DNA from: Haemonchus contortus
Taxonomy: Eukaryota > Nematoda > Chromadorea > Rhabditida > Trichostrongylidae
Assembly (NCBI GenBank): GCA_000469685.2
Contig: LS997564.1
Location: forward strand, 41,992,240 to 42,056,239
Reading direction: 5' to 3'
DNA: 64,000 nt
Part shown: in pieces, positions 1 to 13,309 of the stretch
Numbering within the stretch: position 1 is the first letter of the stretch
How the letters are laid out: the number at the start of each line of letters is the position of its first letter
Program-made: the position numbers and the translations under genes
The notes under the pieces: model-generated
What the model was told of the DNA's origin: nothing
What the model saw: the letters and a program-made list of their open reading frames with translations, nothing else
Databases searched by the model: none

Positions 1-295
1 GTTTTGAAAAATATCAGATGGAAAAAGAACCTTAAATTTTTAAAGCCGGTCCATGTGTGACTTCATTATGGGGCTGCAATTCGTAAACCTTTGTAAAATT
101 TATGTGCAAGCTAGATTTCTTGGGCGTTTCTTGATATTTTCTTACAAGGATTGCCCTAGACGATTTGAGTAATAATTTACAGTTCAGTGATCTTTTATCC
201 TCAAATCCAGTCACATGAGCTGTGAGCAATCGGGACTACTTCTATTTTTCTGTTTATTTCTTATGGCCAGTAGACTTTTCGGATGCAATTTTCAG

Positions 296-3200
296 CTGGG
301 TGTAATCGCTCATGAGGTGGCGCATGCTCTCGGATTCTGGCATGAACAATCACGACCTGATCGCGATCAGTTCGTCAACGTCCGATGGGAGAACATCGAC
401 AAGGTGAGTAGCAGGTATCGCTGCCTTCTTGATTGTTAGGGTAGCTTTGCAGAAGAGAGATGGTTAGATGAACTACAGAAACAGGCAGTGTTATAACTAC
501 TTGGAAGAAAAGGAGGATGTTCTGATTTGTTTCAGGATTCCAAAGGACAATTCCTCAAAGAGGATCCTGACGATGTCGACAATGCCGGCGTACCCTACGA
601 TTACGGTAGCATCATGCATTATAGGTTAGGTTTCTTCAAAAGAGCTGCTCTTGATTTTGATCTTGATGGGTAAAGCACTTGGATCGTTCGCTCGCTTCAA
701 CCTCCCAAAGAGAAAGAAGCTGTGGCATTATTGTTCCCAAAACCGTGCATCTCCCATATATTTAACATATTGCATTTCAGAAGTAAAGCTTTCTCACGTT
801 ACGATGATCTCTATACCATAAGCACCTTCGTCACCGACTATCAGAAAACCATAGGTGAGTGGCTATTCGCTGTCTCTGAAATGAACATATTTTACTCGGG
901 ATCACGCCACCCATATCATCTGCTGACTCTTTGACCAGCAATTTCCCCGAGCAGGCACCACTTTGCCACTTGAGGGCCAAGGGAAGGAAGTCCAGGGGAT
1001 TCCTTCGTTCGAGAAACATAAACGTTTCATTGTCTTCAAATAAGCGTCCAAAAAGGTGCCTGAACTCTGTGCTGACCGCCATCACTCGCCGGTGTTTGTT
1101 TGACGCAAAAGATTCACTTGATAGATGCCCTGCTCCAGAGGTCATCACAGAAAAACCACATGTCTCATTGAATGCAATCCTGACTTTAAATTTATGGTAT
1201 GTCCGACAGCGTCGAATTGATCCAGATGGCAACCCTCTCTGTTTAAGACTATTTTCACTTGGACGATGAATAAAATGGTGAGATTGTGGCAGTAAGACTC
1301 CCCTAGAGCTGACGGGGTACCGTTACATGCTGAATAAAAGCGCCCTGTACTGCTTGAACAGTAGTGCACAGTATTGGTCGAAACCCCACACGACGTCTCT
1401 GACGTCGCATTTTCCAGGGTTCTGATCATTGTCTAGTCTCCTAAGTCACGGTAGTGGAGTGTACCCCCTCGTATTGGCCAATCCCATGCCATCGTACTTG
1501 ATCTACTCCCCTTGCTAAAAACAATCTTTGTTGAAAACACTAAAATAACTCTGGGAGGGAAATTCTTTGTGGGTTTGGTGGAAAGGTCTGAAACCAACTG
1601 TTCAGGACAACGCGACCAATTGTCCTTCAACGATATCCGGCTGATGAATAAGATCTACTGTAGCAACGTGTGCTCACGCAAACTACCATGCCAGCGAGGA
1701 GGATATACGGATCCACGAAGGTCTGTATCCTTATTGATGCTTTTCTTAAGAGTAAAAGTCTCACCGGTTTGTTCTGTCAGCAGTTTATCTTACTTATCCA
1801 GCTGTCACTAAGTTCCGCTTCAGTACAACAGCCACATAGCTCCCCCTGTTTGCATCAACGAATTCTTCGCGTCTTATTTATGATCTGATTTTCTGGGAAA
1901 AAAGTGGGTGGGGAAAGTTTGTAGCGTTTGACAAACTTTTCCCACCCACTTTTCGAGCGCGGATGCTTCTTTAGCATAAACTCACAACTGCTCTCGAAAC
2001 GAAACCCTCGACAGAATTACTCGCTTTTTCGTTTATTTTTGATCTTTCAACAGATTCTAACTTCACCGGTCTGCAGGTGTGATCGATGTAGATGCCCCGA
2101 TGGGTTCACTGGTCAGTTCTGCGAGCAGGTGATGCCAGGGTATGGTGCAGTTTGTGGAGGAAGGATTCAGGTAACATATACATTTACTTTTCGACTTTAA
2201 CGTTGAGTATTGGAGAGTTGGTTAATTGATTTTTTTTGTTAAGCTTCTCATGTAGCAACTTCAGACGATAATACCTTTTTGAATATAAAATAAATAGATC
2301 CTCTTAAAAAAAAGGAAACAGTCTGTTGAATGAGGCGTAGCCGCATGAAAGTTAAGACACAATTATGGTTTCCTTCCAAAATGTAATTTACCGTCATATT
2401 TTGACATTGACCTTTTAAGGTGAACAGCGGATGGACGAGATTCAGCAGCCCGGGTTATCCCCGTGAATTCAAAGAAGGTCAGCCTATAGGGCCGAAGAGA
2501 AATGTATCTGATAATGCTCAAGTGGTCCGGTTTAGGTCAAGAGTGCTCATGGCTTCTGGTTGCTCCACCTGGACAAGTTGTGGAGATGCAGTTCATTGGA
2601 GAGTTCGAGATGTATTGCAAGGTATGTACCATAAAATTGTCGAAGGACCCTTTCCTACATGTACCCATAACCACAACTGCATGATACTGCGTATTATCTC
2701 CTTTCCCTTGAGATGCTTACTTTTCTCCATCAAGTGTATGCAATACGAAAGTCCTAACAACTTTCTAACACTGACATTCTGTTTGAGTATCACCCAATGC
2801 AGGCAAAGTTCTGGAAAGCCTTACTTCAGGTGAGACACTCCCTTTGCATGGACTATGTCGAAGTGCGGAACTCAACGGATTTTGCGAATACAGGAATGAG
2901 GTGGGTGCTCGATTTCGTTGATAAAATTACTCTTTGTTGTGTTCGTGCCTTACAGTTACACCATCTTCTGATGTAACAAAGTTTCGAAGCTCGATTTGTC
3001 TAAAGGTCATTTAAAAATGCGAGCAAAGTTCGCAGACTTTATGTTGAACTCTAGAAAACAAAGATCTTTGCAGGTACTGCTGCTACGGCACACCGAGTAC
3101 GAGTATTCGTTCAGCGACCACTGATTTGGTAGTGCTGTTCCGTAGTTTCTATCGAGGCGGTCGAGGATTCGAGGCTCGAGCTCGAGCTCTGCCCGCAAAT

Positions 3201-4717
3201 GGTCAGTGGGCATCATGGACACCCTGGACACCCTGCACAGCCAGCTGTGGAGCATGTGGTTCACGGATGCGGACTCGTGTCTGCCCGCATGGAGCATGCC
3301 CGTATGTCCTACTCACTCTCTTCTGTGCACGCTTGTGTCTTTGCTAATTTACTGCATTTACCCCATCTAGAAAATCCTATTTATCCCATTCACCAGCGTG
3401 ATGACGGTAGGAAATCTGGCTGTATACCTTTAATAACGTAGTAGAGATCGAATGAAATACTATAGTAGGCCATGTGACTTGAGTGTAATAACGCACAGTG
3501 AAACGATTTTCCCATTTTCAGAAACGGGAGGAGGTAAAAACCAAGATTGTCCCAGACAACACTGGGTGGTCTCTGTAATCCTTGTTTTCGAGATACGCTA
3601 ACTCTAGGAGTAAAGGCAGCCTTGGACACTGCTCCCGAATGGTCATTTAGTCCACGGATCGTTGCGAAATAATGATTTCCCTGAATTCTTTCGAGTATAA
3701 GGCTTTCGGGAGGAACTGAATGCGGAAGGGTCAGTATACTAGTGTGGGATTCCGACAGCCTCAACTGGCTCGTTCAACTGGTTATCAAGCCCGATTAGAG
3801 GTTTGAAGATAACTGAACGGAGATCTCAGCCGTATTGTGGTAAGTGGGCACTGGCACTAACTAATTGTTGCTGTGTCCAACACTGCAAGATGATTTAAGT
3901 AATACAAGCATCCAACTTCCTAATCTGTGTGTGCTTGTGGTGCCTTACTATGTTATTGCAACTTGTTATTGTTATTGCTACTCCATGGATTTCTTCATCC
4001 ATTCGAATTGCAGCGGGGAGCCAGTGGAGAACCAAGTCTGCAACACCCATCCATGCAATGGACTCTGTGCACACAAGAAAACAGAGGATGGCGAATGCGG
4101 TGGCTTTTTGGCCTTACTCAGAGGAGTAAGGTGTAAGCAGTAAGTTGACATTTTTTTCTAATATGAATCGTACATCTTAATAAATAAATAAATCAACAAC
4201 CCAACAAATGAACAAATATATATGGAATGACAACGTTGGTGGTCATTAGAAAGCACATGCTTCTATCAGATTTATTATGATCACTCATGGTTCTTAGCAA
4301 GCAGCCCTACTTTCCCCTCTTTACCCTTGTCACGATCATGGCTGAATCATTTTACCCGCACTTAATCTTCAATTCTTTGGAATGAAATAACCAGACCAGA
4401 CCGGTCTCATCTGCATTACTTACCAATGCAACTATAATAATTACAGGCAAGCAATACTTCTGTCCAAAACTGCCCAGACCATTTAGACACCGTGACAAAA
4501 TGAATTTGCAAAATACTCGTTCCCTTGGGTAGAACACATTTTGCCGTAGGAGGCAAAAAACACCTTCGAAAACCCGGCTAGAATTAACTCAGATGGCCAC
4601 ATTTCTGTGGCAGATGTTACTGAGCCGTCGTGTTTCAGAGAGCGGACAGTGATGGAGCCATGTGAGAATGCTTGTTGTCCAGGGTTTTCCGTTATTGGTG
4701 GTCGCTGCGTGCGGTGA
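296..4717 (+). CDS. Astacin-family zinc metalloprotease (EGF-CUB-TSP1 type), 5' partial
   Basis: Secreted zinc endopeptidase of the nematode NAS family; family members with this domain order process cuticle or other extracellular proteins. Eleven exons splice in consistent phase: 296-403, 536-624, 781-854, 1606-1720, 2077-2170, 2420-2477, 2536-2621, 2830-2900, 3074-3301, 4014-4139, 4639-4717. Exon 1 has the zinc-binding helix [18 protein letters not shown], and exon 2 the Met-turn (SIMHY). The catalytic domain ends in exon 4; exons 4-5 form a cysteine-rich EGF module, exons 6-9 a CUB domain, and exons 9-10 a TSP1 repeat ([15 protein letters not shown]). A short cysteine-rich tail precedes TGA at 4715-4717. 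The signal peptide, propeptide and N-terminal catalytic half lie upstream of the window. Intron 4 has a weak donor (GTCTGT) and intron 5 an AAG acceptor. The domain order matches C. elegans subgroup V (NAS-33 to NAS-38); I cannot choose the ortholog. Confidence 0.93.
1900..1953. repeat. Near-perfect 23-bp hairpin in an astacin intron
   Basis: Arms 1900-1922 and 1931-1953 are inverted copies with one mismatch, separated by an 8-nt loop. The arm begins AAAAGTGGGTGGGG. It lies in intron 4 (1721-2076) of the astacin gene. It may be a small fold-back element or a structured RNA; the sequence does not decide. Confidence 0.8.
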
Positions 4718-6139
4718 TATACGGGCATTCATATATGTATGCATGGTTTCAATGTGACTTTATTGTAAAGTGATTGATACATATTGTGATAAATTGTTCA
4801 AAACTAATCGAGATTTTCATCTTCTATCGAGTTCCACGTTCAAGACGTTATTATTGTGGCTGAGGTACCTTTCCTGATGAGTTTCTGAAAAAAACTGTCT
4901 GGGCTTATATTTTCTTTTGACTCGGGATCAACTCAGGTTCCTAATCATTAACCCTGAAGCGTTATAGATCTGTGTCGACCCATGCCATCCTATGGGCTTA
5001 CGGAAACTATGTAGTGCTAGTTCGGTAACATTGCGATCTTTCATCCTGTATACCTAGAATGTGAAGTGTTCAGACAAGCGAATGGGCCTAATTTCGATAA
5101 ATCAGCTGTAATGGCGTGTTGCCACATCGTAGTAGGTATCGTGGTTCTGGTTGAAGACGTCATTTTCGGTAAGTCAGGTCTCCCATCCTCCTTCCCCGTA
5201 GACACATCCGACTCGCTCAAAAAAATCTTCGGCTAGGTGCCAAAAAAGCTTTCAAACTCCTCCATGTTACGTTTTTAAGTGAGGTAGATCCGTGAGACGA
5301 GTAATGTTATCCCCTCGAAACTCTGAAACAGGTCATGGACGAGTTGTGTTGTTTGGTCACCCAGTAATCGGTCAGTAGCCACTTTGAAACTCGGACTTGG
5401 TGTATGATCCTTTTCGACGTATTGTGAAAAGGAAAGTTTGACAGTGATGTCTTAATTGGCTCGGTAAAGTCAGGCCGGTGAAGAGACATCTTCCGTGAAG
5501 GATTCTGTTCGTTGATTCAAAAATTTGGGACTTTGTTGTACGATTTAATGGTGTATCCGCTCGAGTAACCCAGGTGAAGTTTACCTCATACCATCCCCAT
5601 TACATGAAGAGAGGTGTAAGGAAAAAGCGTCCCATAATCATAAAATTGTTGATCTCCGAGCCGACAAATAACCGATTGCTTTTTAATTATATTGACAGGC
5701 GTGTGAACTACAACATCAGAGGGTGTAACTTGAATTGAACTACTGGGAGGGACACTAAACGTGGTAATTGGTATCTCTGACGTTCTCCTGGGGTCTAGTC
5801 TTGCTGCAATGTTTGAAGAAGTTGGGGAATACTTTACAAATTTCTCAAGGAACCGACAATAGTTCGATCACAATAGGGGCTCAATAATCAATGCATACGC
5901 CACAACGGACCCGAATAAAAATAGAACATGATGATGAACTTGTCAGTAAAAAAGGAACATCGAGGAATAATGAATAGAAGGTATGACCCTACTGTGCTGA
6001 TTGAGAAATCCATAGATGAATATGTGAAGACATAAATATTGCATGTTACAAAATATGAGACCAGTAACTGAGAGATTGCGCAAGTAGTTAAGTAAAAGGG
6101 CCTTGGATGGGAGGCTGTTCTTTCCCTTGTTGTTCATAG
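4718..6139. other. Intergenic stretch with one possible signal-peptide exon
   Basis: No recognisable gene. One weak candidate is 5111-5168 (+), where an ATG opens a hydrophobic 19-codon stretch (MACCHIVVGIVVLVEDVIF) ending at a good donor (GTAAGTCAG). It ends in phase 1 and does not join directly to the exon at 6140. Short AAAT-type repeats lie just upstream, near 4180-4200, in the last astacin intron. Confidence 0.3.
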
Positions 6140-6406
6140 GTGTTAGGGAAATTGCATAAAGGGCGGCTTCGGGTGACCCGATCAACTGATCGAAACGGAA
6201 AACTGCACTTCGACTACCGACCGTGCTTCCCAGAATTTCCATTGCAAACTTTCTCCTTTGACGATTTTGGAGCGAGTCCGGAAAGGCAGATCGGATTCAA
6301 TGCTATTAACCGAATTAGTGGGAAGAAGTGCAACCTATCAAAGGGACAAAGAAGAGAGTTGAGGGGAGAGCTCGAACGCGACTATATGACTTCCAACCTA
6401 AATTAA
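6140..6406 (+). CDS. Candidate 3'-terminal exon of an unknown protein
   Basis: An 88-codon open stretch follows a TTCATAG acceptor (ends 6139) and closes with TAA at 6404-6406. It is rich in R/K and F/Y, with a segment LHFDYRPCFPEFPLQTFSF and a basic C-terminus (KGQRRELRGELERDY). I do not recognise the family. It sits tail-to-tail with the channel gene on the minus strand, which ends at 6663. No upstream partner exon with matching phase was found, so it could be a chance open frame. Confidence 0.3.
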   Translation: MLGKLHKGRLRVTRSTDRNGKLHFDYRPCFPEFPLQTFSFDDFGASPERQIGFNAINRISGKKCNLSKGQRRELRGELERDYMTSNLN

Positions 6407-6662
6407 GAGCGGATTCTCCCTGTCTCGAAGCGTCAGATTCAGGGTTTCCTCTCGGGGAGCTTGGAAAGGTGGCAAGTGTAGTTAGAGCAGTTTAGTGCTT
6501 TTGCACTTTCTCGAGAGCGCTGAACGTTTGTTTTTCAAATGGGCATCACCATGGAGCGCAGTGGCAGGAACGATTCGGGGACTACGCCTGTGATGGCATC
6601 TGTGAGAATCGAGGAAGTCATCCAGAGTAACAAGATACAAACTAGGAAAAGTAGAACAGTTC

Positions 6663-9600
6663 TCAGCTATACAGCAAATAAAAAGTCCAGTAGCCGAGAT
6701 TGAACAGAAGGAATCCCACGGGAAATATCGTCCGACATCGTTCGTCAATGCGCTGAGCAATCCGTCGTCCACGAAGGTTGCGCAGTGCCCTTGTCCAGTG
6801 CAATGCTCGCCGTGATATGTCTACCGTCTGGAACAAAGAGCAGCATTACGTCGAGAGGTCAGTGAAATGGAATGGAAACTGCTTCTTCCTATCGAAAAGT
6901 ATTTATAAGAAGCCCGTTATATTTCTAGTCCTTCGCTTTCTGGCTTGAGCTTTGCCGGTCATTTGGAAAGCTGCTTTCCGACTACTGATTCCCGCGTTCC
7001 CTCCTTTCCCCCGCCACTGGCCCCAAAACCTACCAGTGAGGGGGCGCAAAAAAGTAAGTCTTATTTGACTACGGCCTTATATGGCCGTTTCTGGGTCCTT
7101 TGCCTTTAAGCACCACAACCCACAAAACGGCAGATAGCTCTTTCTCTCTTGCTTCTGATTCTGATAATTTCCTGGCAGGAGCATAACGCTTCGCCCTATT
7201 TTGTGGAATTGGGGGAACGGATTGCTTTCTCTTGATCTCGGCATAGCTGAACTTGTCTTTTGATTGTTACTGGTACTTACGTGGTGGCGAAGACGTGACA
7301 GCGATCCCTTCGAGCGTTTTCGTTTCAATCGATCCGAAGTGAAGGAATACCTACAAAAGAGTTGATTGCAATAGAAGAGTTATGGTTGAACTCAATTCCA
7401 GCTGTGTGGGGAGATGACAGAACCGAGGCTTGGGTGAGTATGGAGAGATCAGTATATCAACGCGATTCCCTCTTTGACCTGATTTATTCGTTCCTATTGT
7501 TTATAACGCAACTTTTTCTTAGTCAATTCGTATTGAAACACACTTAGATCCTCCTGATAAACTACATAACGCTATCAACCTTTTAAATTGTTACCACCAA
7601 CCTGGATTCGTTAGTGTTCACGTTTGCCGAAAACGATCGCAGCCGCGGCTCTGATCTTTCTGGGCTCAGCAAATTGAGAGCTGTGTGGTTTTCTTGGGAA
7701 GAGATTCCAACGTCTTCATCATTCTGCAAGATCAAAATGAAGCTGGCTCAGGCACACACGCCGTAAAATTGACTGAACTATCTCTCCCTCGTCACTCGAG
7801 AACTCTGCTCCCCTAATGAAACGCCCACGCAGCTCGCATGGGACATCATAATGTGGGTATGCCTTATTTGCAAGGAGGGAGAAGACTAAAGCTTGCTATG
7901 AGCTCCGAATCCAATCAATGACAACACTCATTTATCGGAATTCGAGGATGTAGGTAACTTGGGCCAGCTGATCAGTGGGATAACTGGGACAACGAACATT
8001 CATGGTTAGAAAAGCCACTCACCAGATCGTCGATATCCCTGGAGGCACCGAAAAGTGTCGACAAAGCAGTGTCGACGATCAACGATGGCTGTGGTTCACA
8101 TCGTAGCAACTCTCGGTTCTTTGCAAAATGGCAGATTGTGAATTCGATCATAACACCAAAGACGAAGGCCTGAATGGGAACGTCGCCAGTCATCGCCAAG
8201 GTTGGCCATCCATATAATCCTTCTAGAGTTCATCGACAACAATATAGTCATCAGACCGAAACAAGGCACTACACAAAGTAAAGGGACGTCGTAAATGAGT
8301 TATATATGAACGGAGGCAAGTATTTGTAGAAGAGTTTAGGAGGATTAAGAGGAGAAAGATGGTACTCACCATACATGATCCCATCCAAACGTCGATCGCT
8401 TTCATGTATGACACTGAAAGATAGGCGTTAAGAAAAGCGCTTCTAAAATCTGGTATGACACTTAATGGTAAGTACAACGGTATTGTCTCTTTATATACGA
8501 TATAGGAAGGCCTGGCATGGTACCAAGTGTAGCGCTGCCACACGTATGATCAGAAATCGGGTAGAGAGCCCATTCCCGTACAGGGTCACGAGGCCTGTTC
8601 GTTTAGGGCAAGTTTAATTGGCACCAGGTTTCATCGGCACCAGTAAACGTATAAGCAATATGGGCTCAATACGTATCCAGCCCATACAATTTTAGGTGGA
8701 TTTACAATAGAGGTCAAGGAAGCAACCCAAAACAGCCTTCAATGGAAAGCTTTATCCTCAAATTTTTCAAAAAGCTGAAGTGTCTCGCACCGTGACCAAG
8801 TTTTGGCACGGTGAGACCACCCTGTCCACTTCCACCTTTCCAGTAGATAGAGAACTGACAGTTTGTACCTTCTGGCAGAGCTAACTTGACCGCGTTTGCC
8901 TGTGTTGATATTGTCAGTAAAGTTGTAATGCTCAGTGAAACACGTGCCGGAGCCGAATCGACGTCAAGCCAGAAATTGAACCTGAATGAGCTTTTCACAT
9001 TACGGAGCATTGCAGGAGAACGACGGAGGGTGCAGGAAACCCTTACCAAGAAATGACTACTATCAAAGCGGTTGGTAGATACGTCTGCATGACGTGGTGC
9101 ATCACTTCACGCTCTACGTAGAACACCGCTGTCATACAGCTCCAAACACCTTTAATCGAGCAATTTCATTGAAACTCTACAGGTAAATCCTATATTTAGC
9201 TATATCACATAAAGAATCCGGAATGTCAGCGACAAAGGTGTCGATAATCTATAAAGTTGTAGAAGCGGGGACCTGTTGCATAGGTGCCATTGCAGTAACC
9301 CGTACGAATGTCCTTCAGCTGCATATCTGGCATGGTGATTTCGGGATTTCGATCCACCGGCAAGAAATCGTCCTTGATAGACCATACGAGGCGCAGTACG
9401 CTTTCAGGGTATGCGTCTGAATCAGATCAAATTATTGTTAGTGTTACCCGATAAACAGTACTTGAGCTCAACTCAATCATTCTGCTACTTGGAGGTCAAT
9501 GCTCGGAATAATCCGGGCAAAGGGCCTATCAGGGAGGGAACTTGGGATAAATAGAGCACAAAACGGAGCAGCTAATGCTTCTTTCACAGGACCTACAGGC

Positions 9601-12600
9601 GCAGGGTGGTCAACCGGAGCCTTGGATGGCACCCATTACAGCTGTCTACTGATGGTATCATTATTGTGAGAAATCGTTACCCATGGCTCTGTTATCCCTA
9701 AGTATATGAACCATTCATTGGTCAGGATTTCCAGGTTATTGGCCGTCGAATGTGTTTTTTTTTTCACAAAAGATAGCGAGAATGTAAAGAACCTAAGTTC
9801 TCATAGTCGCAAAGGTTGACATATGGTGGCCGTAATCTATTAGCGAAGAATTAATCGGAGTTCGCCTTTTATGGAATGAACCAGTCCCTGTAACTACATC
9901 AAAATTTGACTTATTCCTCCTATAAAATGACGATTAAATTGTTCGAAGAAGAAGGATCAGTGTAGAGCATAAATGGAGGTTGTACATTCCCGTCCTCTCG
10001 CATAGTGATCTATACTACTGAACAAAGTCCTGCTCATTGTGTTGCTTTTGAAAGGAAATACTCACAGGATAAAACCCGAAGTGGGCATTGCTGTGAGTCG
10101 AGGGGATATTTCCACAAATCCATGTTGCATGAAACCACCTGCAAATTCAGTTTGGTTATGAGAAGAGCGAAAAGTAAAAACCTATACAATTCGCTGGAAT
10201 AGGAAGCAAACGAAAACTGAATTAGGCTCACGATTGAGATCCTGGTGTCATACCATACCCGTCCATCTGGATAGACCCAAACGAGAAAGTTATCGTCGGT
10301 GACCACCTGAAACACGCCTAGGCAAACTTGCTCAAAGGCTATGGGCCCTGTGAGCCACAGTGGTACTCCATTCTTCCCCGGATTGGAAAAGCATAACTCA
10401 AATTGTTGGGTCCATCCGACAAGTCATGGCTGTCATTGTCTTATATGAAAGATTTGTGAGTAGGCATGATATCTTGCACGATGTGCCGGTCGAGCGTCTT
10501 TCCCTGAACGGCCATCCCCCTTTTCGGATTGACCCAAACTAGCCCAATACTCACTTGAAATGAAGCTGATTTGGCGTTAGCAAAGTACACGTCCGGGTGC
10601 CACATCTCCCGAAACACTTTTTTGTCCTTCACCAATATCGGCGCAGTGTGGTTGTGCTCCAGACGGAGATCGTACCACTCCTGGAATGGCTAAACACAAA
10701 TATGGGCATTACATATATTGAAAGACTGCAGACCTGTTGAAAGTACATGTCCAAGTGGTAGTCCATAGTTTGAGCACTGAACGAGGACATTCCCTCGATG
10801 AACATCGACAGCGAGACATTCGTTGGAATTCCTACGTTCAATGCATAGTTGATTGGAGAATGATCTATGGTAACTCTCACATGTACGAAAAAAATCCATG
10901 CCATTTATTGCCATGTATCGAATACAACGGGGCCACCATAGAGGAAGTGTGATTTCTGGGAACTAGTGGTAAAATTGCAGGAATTGTTACCTTCCTGGAT
11001 TGGAGAGGCCCTAGCACCATTCCCATAGCGAAGCGCTACAGGCGGAAAACCTCATCGCTTAAGGGCTTACTCTCCCTCCCAAGGTTCGCCGTCCATGCTC
11101 TGGACATGTAGAGATCTCCTTATCATCGTTTTTCATCTACAGGCGGGGCTGCCCTTAATGTCAGAGAGTGTTGTCCCTTCCAGCCGACTCTGCAGAGTTC
11201 CAGCGAACTGCCCAACTTTTTCTTTGACCAGCTTTTTTAGCTTTCGACATTTGATTATTAAATAAGCACGCGAATCCACATCAAACCATCAGACGCTACC
11301 AAAATAGATTATTAGGAATTCGCTCAACTGAGCCCTCCAGCACCACCAATCCTCTGCTCTCTCATAGAAACCATGGAATTTCCAGTTTAGACTGTTGGTG
11401 CGGTAGGAACTGTGACGGTACCGAATATGTAGAAAAACAAATTCGATGTCGGTCATAGCCTCTGGCTTGATTAATTCTCAAACACCCAATCTGATCGTGA
11501 GGTGAATACTGGTAGTGAACTGAGTGTAACTTGGCATCATGCCACTTTAGAAACTCAGAAACGGACATTGAAAAGACAGCAAGCATCGGCAAGTAAGCTG
11601 CCTTGCGAGAATCAAATGCCTATGACCAGGTCATGGCGCAATCTTTGAATGTTAGGCAGAGTGAATCAGTGCAAAAGCTGTGGCAAAGAAAAAGTTAAAA
11701 GCAGAACACTGGAAATCTTTTACCTGCTCCGTGCTCCTGGACATAGTCTAAAAATATAAACTTCGGCAGCAGTTTTGCAAGTAAACAAATACGTATTTAG
11801 ACATTGCTCCAAGTTGTGGAAGGTCCCAGATCGAGACCCTCTTTGGGATTTGTACCCGAAAGGGCGACGATCTCGCGTCAGGGCGCGCTTCGGAGGAGAG
11901 ATTTGAACTTCTAGTGGAAGATTACGGTAACTGCAGCGAAATTATTACCATTGGAAACTCGGCCAAAAAAGGCCTCCCAGGGATAACTGCTCGATGCATT
12001 TGTTATGCCCCCATTATGCCCCCATTTTGAAGTGAGAAAAATAGGTATTTCTGAATCACAGTGCCGATGTAAACGCCTAGAAGGATTTATGACTTGTCCA
12101 ATCTGAGGTGCAACGATAAGGTTTTTGTAGATGTTTTTCCATCCCCTGCCTCTTCTAAACAGCGTTCTTATTCAGATGCCATGGATTATCCTTGTGAAAA
12201 AGGCCCTATTGCCCTGTTTACTAGAGTTAGGACCTAATCCAAGGTGTTTTCTGTAGTCAAGGAAGCTGATTTCTCGACAGAGAGGGGAAAATCCCACATA
12301 AAAATTGATAGCTACAGATCATATCACCCTTTATGACCGGTGCTTACTTCCAGTTGTTTGCAGAGCGATAATCGAAGTTTTTTTTTCAACATCGGTTGCA
12401 TGCGAATTCTTTCAAACTGGGTTCATGTAGTGGGCTGTACCCCGTGGACCTTTTTTGAGTCCCAAAATTGCCTCATGAACCAGTCGTAAGAACAGCTCTA
12501 CGGAGTTGGGTGATTTTCTTCTACACTCTTTAGAATATAACTTGGAATTCAAGCTCCCCAGATTGGAACTAGGGAGAGGTGAGCTATGTCGGCATCTAAG

Positions 12601-13296
12601 AAGGACGCTCCCACTCCCAGCTCTGGGCTCTTCCAAACAGCGCCCAACAAGGTCATCCACCTAGTCTCAATGTTTTCCAATCCCATTTCGGGCCAGTTGT
12701 CGAAATGCCGACTTTTTTCAGCCAAAATTGTCACTTGAATTCCAATTACTGACTACTGCATAAATCATTCAAAAACACCCTTTTTCGTTCTTCCTATTTT
12801 TTGTTCCGTTCAATCTTATGCATTGCCTACACCTCAAAATTAATTTTTCATTGGAAAGGGGGCGGAGCCCAGTTTTTCGTGTGAGCTGAGCGCAATTCGA
12901 GTCAAAATGCTCACTTAAATTGGACCATGAGGGGAAATGAACCGAGTTACTCGAACACACAGGACTTAAGCGGAACGCAGCTCACGGTGGAAATGGGGGG
13001 GGGGGGGGAGTGCAAGATATCGGTGTAGATGTTTGGCTGAACTACATTAATTTTGTCCAGAGCATCAAAGAAAAACACAAATGCAATTTTCCACTGATTG
13101 ATGACAACCCTCATTTGAACCTTTCAAAACTTCTTATTCAACTGGAAATCTTACCGTCGTACTGGGTGGGTGTTGCGTAGCGATTGTAGAAGGATTCGTT
13201 GCGCAGACGATCCAGAAACTCCCTAGTGAGAGGTACGAAGGTAACGTCTTCGGCTCGTATTGTCCACCACATCAACAGATGCAACAACAACCCCAT
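6663..13296 (-). CDS. Cys-loop ligand-gated ion channel subunit, anion type
   Basis: Plasma-membrane pentameric channel subunit, complete at 484 aa. Thirteen exons in transcript order: 13296-13155, 10864-10734, 10680-10555, 10306-10232, 10138-10066, 9416-9273, 9149-9047, 8981-8869, 8413-8370, 8169-8023, 7723-7602, 7350-7281, 6827-6663; all phases agree. The start is ATG 13296, giving a signal peptide (MGLLLHLLMWWTIRA). A TTTTTCAG acceptor sits 13 nt upstream, consistent with trans-splicing. The Cys-loop is CNMDLWKYPLDSQQC, with 13 residues between cysteines. TM1 is in the 9149 exon (YLPTALIVVISW). TM2 carries SAPARVSLSITTLLT; the PAR motif is the anion-selective signature. TM3 is FVFGVMIEFTICHF, and TM4 (IFPVGFLLFNLGYW) runs up to the TGA at 6663-6665. 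Loop C contains GYCNGTYATGVWSC. It resembles nematode GABA/glycine/amine-type LGC channels; I cannot name the ligand or ortholog. Confidence 0.93.
10865..13154. other. First intron of the channel gene
   Basis: This 2.3-kb intron separates the signal-peptide exon from the ligand-binding domain. It has no recognisable coding domain. A 14-G tract lies at 12995-13008. The 12.2-12.9 kb part reads like decayed repeat, without clear terminal structure. Confidence 0.5.
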
Positions 13297-13309
13297 CAGC
13301 ACATCCCAG

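Noticed and set aside
1..295. Upstream astacin exon before 296
   Set aside because: The plus-strand frame from 215 runs through a good TTTTCAG acceptor; residues before 296 do not resemble the catalytic domain, so they are intron.
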